Positions 1 through 7,374 of a stretch of 13,080 nucleotides of DNA are shown here, piece after piece. Each line of letters opens with the position of its first letter. Position 1 is the stretch's first letter. This DNA is from an uncultured Romboutsia sp. (GTDB taxonomy: Bacteria > Bacillota > Clostridia > Peptostreptococcales > Peptostreptococcaceae), in NCBI GenBank assembly GCA_937880075.1, contig CALFLM010000094.1, positions 1 to 13,080 of the forward strand. Reading direction: 5' to 3'. Position numbers and translations under genes: made by a program. The notes under the pieces were generated by a model. The model searched no databases. It saw nothing but the letters and a program-made list of their open reading frames with translations, and was not told the origin of the DNA.

Positions 1-55
1 TAATGAAGTATTTTAATTAAAACATATATATAAATAATTTAGAGGAGGATTACCA

Positions 56-954
56 ATGGACGTTAAACAACTTGAAGCATTTGTAGCTGTTGCTAAATAC
101 AAAAGTTTTTCAAAAGCTGCTCGAGAACTATTTTTAACACAACCTACAGTAAGTGCTCATATACAAAATTTAGAAAAAGAATTAGACGCAGTTTTATTCA
201 ATAGAAATAACAAATGTATAACATTAACTAAGTCCGGAGAAATACTCTTAGAAAATGCAGTTTCTATATTGAATAGTTGTAAAAAAGCTATATATGATAT
301 AAAAGAATATTCTGGTAAAATAGAAGGCTTAATCGATATTGCATCTAGCTCAATACCTGAAACATATATCCTGCCTAAATTTATTAAATCATTTTCTAAT
401 AAATATCCAGATGTAAAGTTTAGTATAAGTCATTATGATTCTCAATATGCTATATCTGAAATTTTAAATGGGAGAATAAGCTTTGGATTTGTAGGTTCAA
501 AAACTTCTAATCTTCAAATAAAGTATATAGATTTAATAAATGATGAGCTAGTTCTTATAGCACCAATTGATTTAAATATATATAATGAGAATGGATATAT
601 AGAGATAAATGAACTAAATAAACTTAATTTTATAATGAGAAAAGAAGGTTCAGGAACTAGAAATTTAACTTTTAATATACTAAAAGAACACAAGTTTAAT
701 ATTGATAATTTAAATATACTTGCATATGTTGAATCTAATGAAACCATAAAAGAGATGGTTAAAATCGGTCTTGGTGTTTCTTTTATATCATACAAATCTG
801 CCAAGACTATATAAAAAGTAATAAATTAAAATTCTATAGAATAAAAGATATTGATTTTACTAGAAAGTTTTATTTTATTTATTCTAAGAAAAAGGTATTT
901 AGCCCCCTAGAAAATAAATTCTTAAATAGTTTGTGTGAATATTTTAATATATAA
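56..954 (+). pseudogene. LysR-type transcriptional regulator, frameshifted near the C-terminus
   Basis: The N-terminus is a canonical LysR winged helix-turn-helix (about residues 1-60, with FSKAARELFLTQPTVSAHI as the recognition region), followed by a periplasmic-binding-like effector domain. The ATG at 56 has a good ribosome binding site (GAGGAGGAT). The open frame stops at 814 after 252 residues, about 45 short of the usual 290-300. One frame over, translation resumes seamlessly as DYIKSNKLKFYRIKDIDF... and ends at TAA 952-954, giving about 300 residues in total. A single missing base, probably an A near 803-806 (AAG where AAAG is expected), explains the break. The N-terminal wording resembles LysR regulators linked to sulfur or selenium metabolism (CysL-like), but that is only an impression. 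The truncated protein keeps its DNA-binding domain and most of the effector domain. Either a true frameshift or a sequencing error is possible. Confidence 0.85.
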
Positions 955-988
955 AGAAAAATAGACTAAAAAGTCTATTTTTCTTTAT
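951..988. terminator. Bidirectional Rho-independent terminator
   Basis: This is a perfect 17-bp inverted repeat (951-967 and 972-988) with an AAAA loop. It begins in the stop codon of the repaired LysR frame and ends just before the aminopeptidase stop codon. A-rich and T-rich flanks on both sides of the GACT/AGTC core let it serve both convergent genes. Its position right after the repaired LysR stop at 954, rather than after the premature stop at 814, supports the idea that the intact gene originally ended at 954. Confidence 0.85.
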
Positions 989-991
989 ATA

Positions 992-2386
992 TTATAAATT
1001 TATATTAAAAAATGCTTTATATCCTTTATACATTTCATACATATCTACCTTTGAAACTACTTCATAAGGTGAGTGCATATTTAATACTCCTATACCACAG
1101 TCTATAACTTCCGCACCATAGTTTGCTAGTATATATGCTATTGTTCCACCACCACCTTGGTCAACTTTTCCAAGTTCAGCAGTTTGCCATACTACATTAC
1201 ATTGATTAAATATTCTTCTTACTTCAGCCATAAATTCAGCATTAGCATCATTACAACCTCCTTTACCTCTAGAACCTGTATACTTACTTAAAACTAATCC
1301 ATGTCCCATATATGCAGAGTTTCTTTTATCATATGCTTCAGAATAATTTGGATCATATCCTGCTGAAACATCAGCAGATAATACTTTTGAGTTTGCCATA
1401 GCTCTTCTTACTTTTAACTCTGAGTAATTTCCCTCTAATGCTATAAGTTCAGCTACTGTATTTTCAAAAAATCTTGAATGCATTCCCGTATTTCCTTGAG
1501 ATCCAACTTCTTCTTTATCTACACATAAAGCAACAGCACAATATTTAGGATCTTTAGTATCTATTAAAGCCTTTACTGCACCATATGAACAAACTCTATC
1601 ATCATGTCCATAAGCTAATACCATAGATCTATCAAGACCTAAATCACGAGCCTTTCCAGCTGGTACTATTTCTATTTCAGCACTTAGTAAATCTTCTTCT
1701 ATAATTCCATATTTAGTATTTAGTATTTTTAATATATTTGCATCTATTGCTTCTTTTTCTACACCTTCTAGTGGTATACTACCAATTAGTAGATTAAGTT
1801 GCTCTCCTGTTATGCCATCTGAAAGCTTTTTTTGCATTTGGTCTTTTGCTAAGTGTGGTAATAAATCCGTTATACAAAATACTGGGTCCGTTTCATCTTC
1901 TCCGATACAAATGTCTACTTTTTGTCCGTCATTTAATACTACTAAACCATATATAGCAAGTGGTATTGTAGACCATTGATATTTTTTTATTCCACCATAG
2001 TAATGTGTCTTAAAAAATCCTAAATTTGCTTCTTCATATAATGGATTTGGTTTTAAATCTATTCTTGGAGAATCTATATGTCCTCCTATTATTTTCATAC
2101 CATTTTCTAATTTATTTTTACCAATTACAAATAAAGCAACTGCTTTATCTTTATTGACTGCATAAATTTTATCTCCTGGATTTACCTTACCATTACTAAT
2201 AGCTTCATCTATTGATATATATCCATTTTCTTTAGCTATTCTTACAATTTCTCTAGCTGATGTTCTCTCTGTTTTTGAAACATCTAAAAATTGCATATAT
2301 CCTTTTGAGTAGTCCATTACATCATCTATTTTATTATTTTCTCTTTCGAATTCCCAGGCATTTTTTGCTTCGTACTTTAATTTCAT
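992..2386 (-). CDS. apeA: M18 family zinc aminopeptidase
   Basis: This 464-residue cytoplasmic metallopeptidase is of the M18 aminopeptidase I type, which removes N-terminal residues from peptides. Family motifs are all visible: GGHIDSPR (His103), GHDDR (Asp262/263), the catalytic EEVGSQG (Glu292/293), SADVSAG (Asp339) and the C-terminal NMHSPYE (His438), together supplying the two-zinc site and general base. Length and the N-terminal motif FLDVSKTER fit the type-1 (ApeA) branch rather than the shorter type 2. The ATG start is supported by a strong AGGAGGTG ribosome binding site 7-8 bases upstream. It lies 22 bases downstream of the UPF0291 gene and is probably co-transcribed with it. It ends at the shared terminator with the LysR gene. 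Nothing is missing from the catalytic set. Peptide recycling is the likely job. Confidence 0.95.
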   Translation of the reverse strand: MKLKYEAKNAWEFERENNKIDDVMDYSKGYMQFLDVSKTERTSAREIVRIAKENGYISIDEAISNGKVNPGDKIYAVNKDKAVALFVIGKNKLENGMKIIGGHIDSPRIDLKPNPLYEEANLGFFKTHYYGGIKKYQWSTIPLAIYGLVVLNDGQKVDICIGEDETDPVFCITDLLPHLAKDQMQKKLSDGITGEQLNLLIGSIPLEGVEKEAIDANILKILNTKYGIIEEDLLSAEIEIVPAGKARDLGLDRSMVLAYGHDDRVCSYGAVKALIDTKDPKYCAVALCVDKEEVGSQGNTGMHSRFFENTVAELIALEGNYSELKVRRAMANSKVLSADVSAGYDPNYSEAYDKRNSAYMGHGLVLSKYTGSRGKGGCNDANAEFMAEVRRIFNQCNVVWQTAELGKVDQGGGGTIAYILANYGAEVIDCGIGVLNMHSPYEVVSKVDMYEMYKGYKAFFNINL

Positions 2387-2408
2387 ACTACACCTCCTGA
2401 TTTTATTT

Positions 2409-2618
2409 TTAATTCTTTTTATTCTTCATTTCTTGTTCATATTCCTCTGGAGAAACTACTTTAATATTCTCTAATCTTGATTTAAAATGTAATCTAAAAT
2501 GTTCTAAATACTCTTTTCTTAAAACTTCTCTTTCTGCTAATTCTTCAGAACTTAATCCCTCTGCTTTATTCTTCTTTGCTAATTCATTTATTCTATCTAA
2601 TTTATTTTTATCAAACAT
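2409..2618 (-). CDS. UPF0291/DUF896 small helical protein (YnzC-like)
   Basis: This 69-residue soluble protein has the full YnzC/DUF896 pattern: an N-terminal RINELAKKNKAEGLSSEE helix, a second helix with the RxxYLEHFRLHFKSRLENIKVVSPE signature, and a charged lysine-rich tail. The family is widespread in Firmicutes; B. subtilis YnzC forms a small helical hairpin, but its biochemical role is not established. The ATG at 2618 gives the normal family N-terminus, and an in-frame TAA sits only two codons upstream, so no earlier start is possible in this frame. There is no ribosome binding site right before this ATG; the nearest strong one lies about 32 bases upstream, in front of a four-codon reading frame (see separate entry). 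It is the first intact gene of the leftward pair with the aminopeptidase. Confidence 0.9.
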   Translation of the reverse strand: MFDKNKLDRINELAKKNKAEGLSSEELAEREVLRKEYLEHFRLHFKSRLENIKVVSPEEYEQEMKNKKN

Positions 2619-2625
2619 GTATTAT

Positions 2626-2661
2626 TTATACCCAAACCACTTTGAGTATTCTCCTTTCCTT
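2626..2661 (-). promoter_or_regulatory. Displaced ribosome binding site with four-codon leader frame
   Basis: On the minus strand a strong purine-rich ribosome binding site (AAGGAAAGGAG, 2651-2661) is followed 10 bases later by GTG GTT TGG GTA TAA (2640-2626). The stop of this minimal frame is 7 bases before the ATG of the UPF0291 gene. The arrangement would allow ribosomes to load on the leader and re-initiate at the gene. A recent small deletion that left the gene with a poorly placed site is the alternative. Confidence 0.4.
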
Positions 2662-2667
2662 AGCTAT

Positions 2668-2996
2668 TTAGTAAAGTAATATATTACTTTTATTATTTAG
2701 TTTATATTTGTATTTTTCTAGAAAATCATCTATATTATCACTTATTATAGATATTCCCTTTTCTAATTCTTGTATACTCAAGCTGGCTATATTTATTCTA
2801 AAAAATATATCATATATCAAATTATAGAAAAAATAAATTCCTAGATTTACTAAAGTAGTATTGTTTACTACAATATATTCAGATGATTTTCTTATCAGAT
2901 GTAGTTTTTCATTGTCTTTAAGCTCTTTTTTATATAATTATATATTTTAAGGTATTTTTTCGTGCTATAATTAAACTTTATATTATATTTTTCCAC
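2668..2996 (-). pseudogene. Degraded reading frame of unknown function, one-base frameshift
   Basis: The 486-base gap between the UPF0291 and PHP genes is mostly an unannotated leftward frame. From GTG 2996 it reads VEKYNIKFNYSTKKYLKIY..., and one frame over it continues from about 2931 to TAA 2668-2670 as ...LVNLGIYFFYNLIYDIFF...ELEKGISIISDNIDDFLEKY. Together they give about 109 residues with a consistent lysine-, isoleucine- and asparagine-rich composition typical of genes in this genome. The switch falls in a run of six A (minus strand, 2926-2931), where one more A would restore a single frame. The second half has no usable start of its own. A weak ribosome binding site (GTGGTGAT) precedes the GTG. 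I recognise no family; the middle is hydrophobic and could be one membrane segment. The true 5' end is uncertain. Confidence 0.5.
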
Positions 2997-3045
2997 TTTA
3001 TCACCACTTACGTATACATTAATTTATTGATGGTTATATTTATAT

Positions 3046-3073
3046 TTGTTAATATGTAGTATGTATATATAAT
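3046..3073 (+). promoter_or_regulatory. Sigma-A-type promoter for the PHP/flippase operon
   Basis: TTGTTA (3046-3051) and a perfect TATAAT (3068-3073) are separated by 16 bases. The predicted start near 3080 leaves a short leader before the ATG at 3105, which has an AAAAGGGGA ribosome binding site. Confidence 0.5.
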
Positions 3074-3104
3074 ACCAAAATTTCTATAAAAAGGGGAACT
3101 ATTT

Positions 3105-3899
3105 ATGTTTTATGACTACCACATGCATTCTAACTTTTCTAATGATAGTAAAACAGATATGGAAGATATGATAAAAAAATCTATAGACCTTGGTCTTAAA
3201 GAAATTTGCTTTACAGATCATGTTGACTACGACCTTGCTTCAGATGATGACTGGGGAATAGATTATAATAAATACTTCGATAAAATACAATATTTTAAAA
3301 ATAAATATAAAAATAATATTTCTATAAAAAAAGGCATTGAGATAGGGTTGCAAAAACAAATAATTGATAAATGTAATCATGATATAAATCAATATCCTTT
3401 TGATTTTGTAATATGTTCTCAACATGCTATAAACCGTTCAGATTTATATTTTGGAAATTTCTTTTTAGATAAGACTCAACATGAAGCCTATGAATATTAT
3501 TATAAAGAATTATATGATATTATAAAGGTTTATAAAAATTATTCTGTATTAGGCCATTTAGACTTAGTAAAGCGATATGGTAACTATGGCAAAGTACTTG
3601 ATGATAAGCTATTTGATGATATAATCGAATCCATATTAAAACAGGCTATATATGATGGCAAAGGAATAGAAGTTAATACATCTTGCTATCGATACAATTT
3701 GCCTGATTTAACACCTTCTAGATATATATTAAATATGTATAAAGATTTAGGTGGTGAAATTATAACTACTGGATCAGATTCTCATAATACTTCTCAAATA
3801 GCATATAATTTTGATTATATTTATTCTTATCTAAAAAGTATTGGATTTAAATATATCTGTTCATTTGATAAAATGAATCCACAATTTATAAAGATATAA
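3105..3899 (+). CDS. PHP-domain phosphatase, histidinol-phosphatase (HisJ/HisK) type
   Basis: This 264-residue protein has the metal-binding PHP fold. The N-terminal HxH motif is DYHMHSNFS (His6, His8), followed by CFTDHVDY (His39), GIEIG (Glu79), SQHAI (His107), LGHLDLVKRYG (His151) and TTGSDSH (Asp225, His227), which together make the usual trinuclear metal site. Members of this branch hydrolyse histidinol phosphate in histidine synthesis, but many clostridial copies lie outside his operons and may act on other phosphate esters. No his gene is nearby. The ATG has a good ribosome binding site (AAGGGGA). It is first in a rightward unit with the SpoVB-like flippase 50 bases downstream, so a role in the same spore or envelope process is possible, though its specificity cannot be read from the sequence. 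Confidence 0.88.
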   Translation: MFYDYHMHSNFSNDSKTDMEDMIKKSIDLGLKEICFTDHVDYDLASDDDWGIDYNKYFDKIQYFKNKYKNNISIKKGIEIGLQKQIIDKCNHDINQYPFDFVICSQHAINRSDLYFGNFFLDKTQHEAYEYYYKELYDIIKVYKNYSVLGHLDLVKRYGNYGKVLDDKLFDDIIESILKQAIYDGKGIEVNTSCYRYNLPDLTPSRYILNMYKDLGGEIITTGSDSHNTSQIAYNFDYIYSYLKSIGFKYICSFDKMNPQFIKI

Positions 3900-3907
3900 T
3901 TATTTTT

Positions 3908-3945
3908 TCACCCCCTTATGAATATATTTAAACATGAGGGGGTGA
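3908..3945 (+). promoter_or_regulatory. Hairpin sequestering the flippase ribosome binding site
   Basis: The arms 3908-3920 (TCACCCCCTTATG) and 3933-3945 (CATGAGGGGGTGA) pair over 13 bp with one G-U wobble and a 12-base loop. The 3' arm contains GAGGGGGTGA, the ribosome binding site of the TTG-started gene at 3950. No T-run follows on the plus strand, so it is not a normal terminator. It would hide the ribosome binding site in the mRNA and lower translation of the flippase. Confidence 0.6.
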
Positions 3946-3949
3946 TTTA

Positions 3950-5287
3950 TTGAGAATTCCTAATCTCATATTATCTACCATTGTATTATTTGTGTCTAAC
4001 TTTATAGTCAGAATCCTTGGATTTATATATAAAATATTTCTTTCTAGAGTAATTGGTGAGTCCGGGTTAGGTATATATCACGTATTATTTAACTTTCTAA
4101 TGGTATCTATTGCCTTAACTACCACCGGTATTCCTACTACATTAAGTTGTCTTGTAGCTACCAAAAATGCTACTAAAGATAAACATAGCAAAAATGTATT
4201 ATTTATATCAACACTGTACGTAGCCTTCTTTATAGCTTTAATTATTTCTTTAATTATTTCTTTTAATGCTAAGTATTTATCTACTAAGCTTTTAAAAAAT
4301 AGTAATTTGTATTTACTAGTTTTAGGAATATGTCCAGCTGTAGTAGTAATAACCATCTCTAATGTACTAAGAGGATATTACTATGGTTTAAAAGATGCTA
4401 CAGTTCCTGCTATAGGTCAAGTTATAGAACAAATAGTTAGAATTTTATTTGTATATATCATCATTAATTGTATAAAGAAAGATTACTTGAATTGCTATAT
4501 AGCTTTATTGGGAATATCCATAGGTGAAGTTGCTAATATATTATTTATAACTTGTTGTCTATATAAAAATTCAAATTTATCTAATAGATATACAATAAGC
4601 ATTAAAGATTTCTATAACTCATCTATAGAAACATTAAAAATGTCAGTTCCAATAACTTGTAATCGTATGTCAAATATATTGATTAATTCTATCAGCTCTA
4701 TGATAGTACCATCAAGATTAGCATTATCTGGACTTAGTTATTATCAATCTTTGAGTATATACGGAGTAATAAGTGGTATGGTTATGCCTTTTATATATCT
4801 ACCATTTACACTAGGTTCAGCTTTAGTTGTTAATCTAATTCCTAGTATTTCACAAGAAGTTACTTTAAAAAATTATAAAACTATAAAGTTAAAAACTACT
4901 TATGCTATATTGCTAACTTTGTTTGTTGGCGGATTATGTTCCATTATTTTTTATTTCTTCGGAGATAAATTATGTTTATTAGTGTTTAAAAATAAATCAG
5001 CTGGTATATATTTAAAATCCATGTTTTTATTACCTTTATTTACTTCTTTAAACCAAACTTTATCTGGAATACTTCATGCACTTAGAAAGGAAGTTCAAGC
5101 TAGTTTAATTACAATATCTACTATGCTAATCCAATTAGCTTGCCTATATATACTTTTACCTATACCAAGCATAAATATAAATGGATACATCTATTCTACA
5201 ACATTTACAGCAATATTAGCATCCTTATTACATACTATAGTTCTTTATAAGGCTTTTAAATTCTCAAATATTAGGAGGTTAAAATGA
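3950..5287 (+). CDS. SpoVB/MurJ-like lipid flippase, polysaccharide biosynthesis family
   Basis: This 445-residue polytopic membrane protein has about 12 hydrophobic segments. The N-terminus FIVRILGFIYKIFLSRVIGESGLGIYHVLFN followed by TTTGIPTTLSCLVA is the SpoVB/MVF signature; such proteins move lipid-linked sugar precursors across the membrane for cell wall, spore cortex or surface polysaccharide synthesis. It is shorter than typical SpoVB (about 500-530), consistent with a sub-branch rather than SpoVB itself. The start is TTG at 3950, 5 bases after GGGGGTGA; no upstream in-frame alternative fits the family better. The gene ends with an ATGA overlap with the next gene, implying coupled translation. 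Its place next to a cdeC-like gene suggests supply of a polysaccharide or lipid-linked precursor for the spore surface (inference). Confidence 0.88.
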   Translation: MRIPNLILSTIVLFVSNFIVRILGFIYKIFLSRVIGESGLGIYHVLFNFLMVSIALTTTGIPTTLSCLVATKNATKDKHSKNVLFISTLYVAFFIALIISLIISFNAKYLSTKLLKNSNLYLLVLGICPAVVVITISNVLRGYYYGLKDATVPAIGQVIEQIVRILFVYIIINCIKKDYLNCYIALLGISIGEVANILFITCCLYKNSNLSNRYTISIKDFYNSSIETLKMSVPITCNRMSNILINSISSMIVPSRLALSGLSYYQSLSIYGVISGMVMPFIYLPFTLGSALVVNLIPSISQEVTLKNYKTIKLKTTYAILLTLFVGGLCSIIFYFFGDKLCLLVFKNKSAGIYLKSMFLLPLFTSLNQTLSGILHALRKEVQASLITISTMLIQLACLYILLPIPSININGYIYSTTFTAILASLLHTIVLYKAFKFSNIRRLK

Positions 5288-5931
5288 ATACTAATATTAA
5301 ACCCTTTTATATATATACAGATAGAAACTCTTTATATATAAAAAATATAAATGAAAGTGCAGAAAGATTAGCTAGTAATATTTATGCTTACTCAGCTAAT
5401 ATTGATAATGATAACAATATTCATATATTAGCTATTGATAGTATTGGTAGAATTATTCATTTTTTTAGTAATGATGGTGTCTGGAAAAGAAAGATAATAC
5501 GTAAATGTTTTAATAGTGCTAGAAATATTAAAGACATGAGAGTTTATATATTAAATGATCATTTTAATATTTTTGTAGTTGAAAAATATCCTTTAGATGA
5601 TAATTTATTTAAAATATCACACCTAAATTTTAATATTTCAAATTATAATATGTTTAGACATACAATTGATAAAGTTTTTAAAGATAGCTCATCTATATAT
5701 AAATTAAATATAGATGAGTTATCAAATATAGTATTTCAATATAAAACCATAGATATTTTATCTAGAGATGTATGTGATAATGTTATAATTTTTAATAGCA
5801 TATCTAGAAAATGGATCACGAGTACTCCATTACTTCGTAGTAATCAAATATCTCTAAATGAAAAAAATATTTCATCTAATATAAAAAGCGATATATTTGA
5901 ATACTGCTATAGTATAAAATATAAGTTATAA
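5284..5931 (+). CDS. Propeller-like protein of unknown function
   Basis: This 215-residue protein has no recognisable catalytic motif, signal peptide or membrane segment. It is built from short beta-rich stretches alternating with asparagine- and aspartate-rich turns, e.g. NIHILAIDSIGRIIHFFSNDGVW, a pattern typical of beta-propeller blades. The SNDGVW turn (residues 62-67) and preceding IHIL (46-49) recur in the larger protein at 7375 (IHIL 112-115, NNGVW 135-139), suggesting the two are distant paralogues flanking the cdeC-like gene. At 215 residues it would form only about half a propeller, so it may be truncated or oligomeric. The ATG overlaps the flippase stop (ATGA) and has AGGAGG 6 bases upstream. 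A coat or exosporium role is inferred from context only. Confidence 0.8.
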   Translation: MNTNIKPFYIYTDRNSLYIKNINESAERLASNIYAYSANIDNDNNIHILAIDSIGRIIHFFSNDGVWKRKIIRKCFNSARNIKDMRVYILNDHFNIFVVEKYPLDDNLFKISHLNFNISNYNMFRHTIDKVFKDSSSIYKLNIDELSNIVFQYKTIDILSRDVCDNVIIFNSISRKWITSTPLLRSNQISLNEKNISSNIKSDIFEYCYSIKYKL

Positions 5932-5938
5932 TAAATCA

Positions 5939-5967
5939 AAAAGAGGCTATATAAAATAGCCCCTTTT
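5939..5967. terminator. Bidirectional terminator between convergent genes
   Basis: Arms 5939-5950 (AAAAGAGGCTAT) and 5956-5967 (ATAGCCCCTTTT) pair with a single mismatch around a 5-base loop, with A-rich and T-rich ends on opposite sides. It lies between the propeller-like gene and the cdeC-like gene and can serve both. Confidence 0.75.
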
Positions 5968-5977
5968 ATCTATCTAT

Positions 5978-7195
5978 TTATCTGATGCAATTGCACCCTT
6001 TTCTCTTTCTATTATTATCATTGTTGCTATTTTCTCTATCATTTGTAAAATCACAAACCTTAGCAAAAGTGTCTACTATTCTTGGGTCTACTGCATTTGG
6101 AGATGCTAATACTACTATTTGTTCACTTACTAAAATACTAACTGTTTCTTCTAAACAAAGTATTAAATCTATTCCATTTGGTATGCAGAAATCATAGAAG
6201 CTTTCACAACAATTTTCATCTACTAATTTTAATAATGTTTTTCCTATGCAATCAACATTTAAAGCAGTTTGGAAGTTTTGTCTTAGTGTAAATGATGTTC
6301 CATTTGCTGGTACACACATAGGAGCTGATAAAGTATTAAAATTAAATACTACTTTATTAACTAACTCTAAATCACCATTACTTGTTCTTCTTGCTGGATA
6401 TGCAAGTACTGTAACTTCTGTACATCCACATCTTCCTCTTAATTCTAATACTAAATTTTTAACTATAACCTTTAATCCTTTTTCTTTATATGCTGATCTT
6501 TCACCTTTTCCTTGATCAGATAGTTCTCTGTTTTTATTTCCACAGACATTATATTCAAAAGAAGTTTTGCAGAATTCTCCATCTATATCTCCAAATTCTG
6601 GACAAAGATTTTCTTGCTCACAAGGTTCTTTTTCAACTTCTTTTATAGGTCTTACTATATGGTCTTCTAAAGTTGTACATCCAGGTTTTATTATTACATC
6701 TGTATAGTTCATACATATTTTCTCTATATTTACATTTACAACTCCTGATCTTGGAATAGGACCATTAACTGATACGACTTCATATTCAAAGAATAAGTCT
6801 TCTCCGTTAGGAGCATCTGCATCTGTAAATACTTGGAATTTTATACTATCAAATATTCTGTTTGTTTCTATAGCAAGTGGTACACTATTTGCTGTTGAAA
6901 ATTTAGGTGCTGATAAAGGGTTACAGCTTTCTTCACCACACATATTGTCTACACATTCATCAGATTCTACTTCACAAGGTTCACAATCATCATGTTTGTG
7001 GTTGTGATTATGTTTTGGCTTGCATACACAATCGCATTCAAGCTCACATTCATCATCATGTTTATTGCAGTTACATCCTTTTGATTTACAAGATCTAGCT
7101 ATATCTTCTTGTAATTCTTCATTTAAGTTTTCTTTAGCTTCATGTTGTAAATTTAATTGATTTATTTTTCTTTTATTTTTTTTAAGGTCTTGCAT
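5978..7195 (-). CDS. cdeC: Cysteine-rich exosporium/coat morphogenetic protein, CdeC-like
   Basis: This 405-residue protein has 29 cysteines by my count (about 7%), twelve of them in the first 91 residues. The N-terminus MQDLKKNKRK closely resembles what I recall of C. difficile CdeC (MQDYKKNKRR...), and CdeC is also 405 residues; in that species it organises exosporium and coat assembly. A KKNKR basic motif (5-9), CNC and CxC clusters (36-58), a His-rich stretch HNHNHKH (62-68) and CxxC (71-74) are followed by NPLSAPKFSTANSVPLA and a long beta-rich domain with scattered Cys and one CC pair. KGCNC occurs at both ends (39-43 and 399-403). Compared with my memory of CdeC, the long NPC repeat region is absent. 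The ATG at 7195 follows GGGGAGGAC. A sigma-K-like promoter lies upstream. Disulfide cross-linking and metal binding are likely. Confidence 0.85.
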   Translation of the reverse strand: MQDLKKNKRKINQLNLQHEAKENLNEELQEDIARSCKSKGCNCNKHDDECELECDCVCKPKHNHNHKHDDCEPCEVESDECVDNMCGEESCNPLSAPKFSTANSVPLAIETNRIFDSIKFQVFTDADAPNGEDLFFEYEVVSVNGPIPRSGVVNVNIEKICMNYTDVIIKPGCTTLEDHIVRPIKEVEKEPCEQENLCPEFGDIDGEFCKTSFEYNVCGNKNRELSDQGKGERSAYKEKGLKVIVKNLVLELRGRCGCTEVTVLAYPARRTSNGDLELVNKVVFNFNTLSAPMCVPANGTSFTLRQNFQTALNVDCIGKTLLKLVDENCCESFYDFCIPNGIDLILCLEETVSILVSEQIVVLASPNAVDPRIVDTFAKVCDFTNDRENSNNDNNRKRKGCNCIR

Positions 7196-7227
7196 TTTTC
7201 ATTGTCCTCCCCTTAAATGAATTCTAA

Positions 7228-7282
7228 AACCAAGCAGCTTTTGGTTGCCTACTTAATAATATGCATATAAATTGATATTTGT
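7228..7282 (-). promoter_or_regulatory. Sigma-K-like promoter of cdeC with 5'-terminal hairpin
   Basis: The minus strand carries AC (7282-7281), a 17-base spacer and CATATTATT (7263-7255), matching 8 of 9 positions of the sigma-K -10 consensus CATANNNTA. The predicted transcript start near 7248 is followed at once by a hairpin, AACCAA / TTGGTT (7246-7228, 7-base loop). Late mother-cell expression fits a coat protein. Confidence 0.55.
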
Positions 7283-7374
7283 TACTTAAACAAGTAGTCT
7301 ATCTATATAACTAGAATAAAAATTTTTATAGCCAATATATATTTATTATAAAAACTTTTATAAGGAGGATTTTT

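Noticed and set aside
6246..6515. Rightward reading frame opposite the cdeC-like gene
   Set aside because: It is an antisense shadow; the leftward frame carries the recognisable protein and proper start signals.
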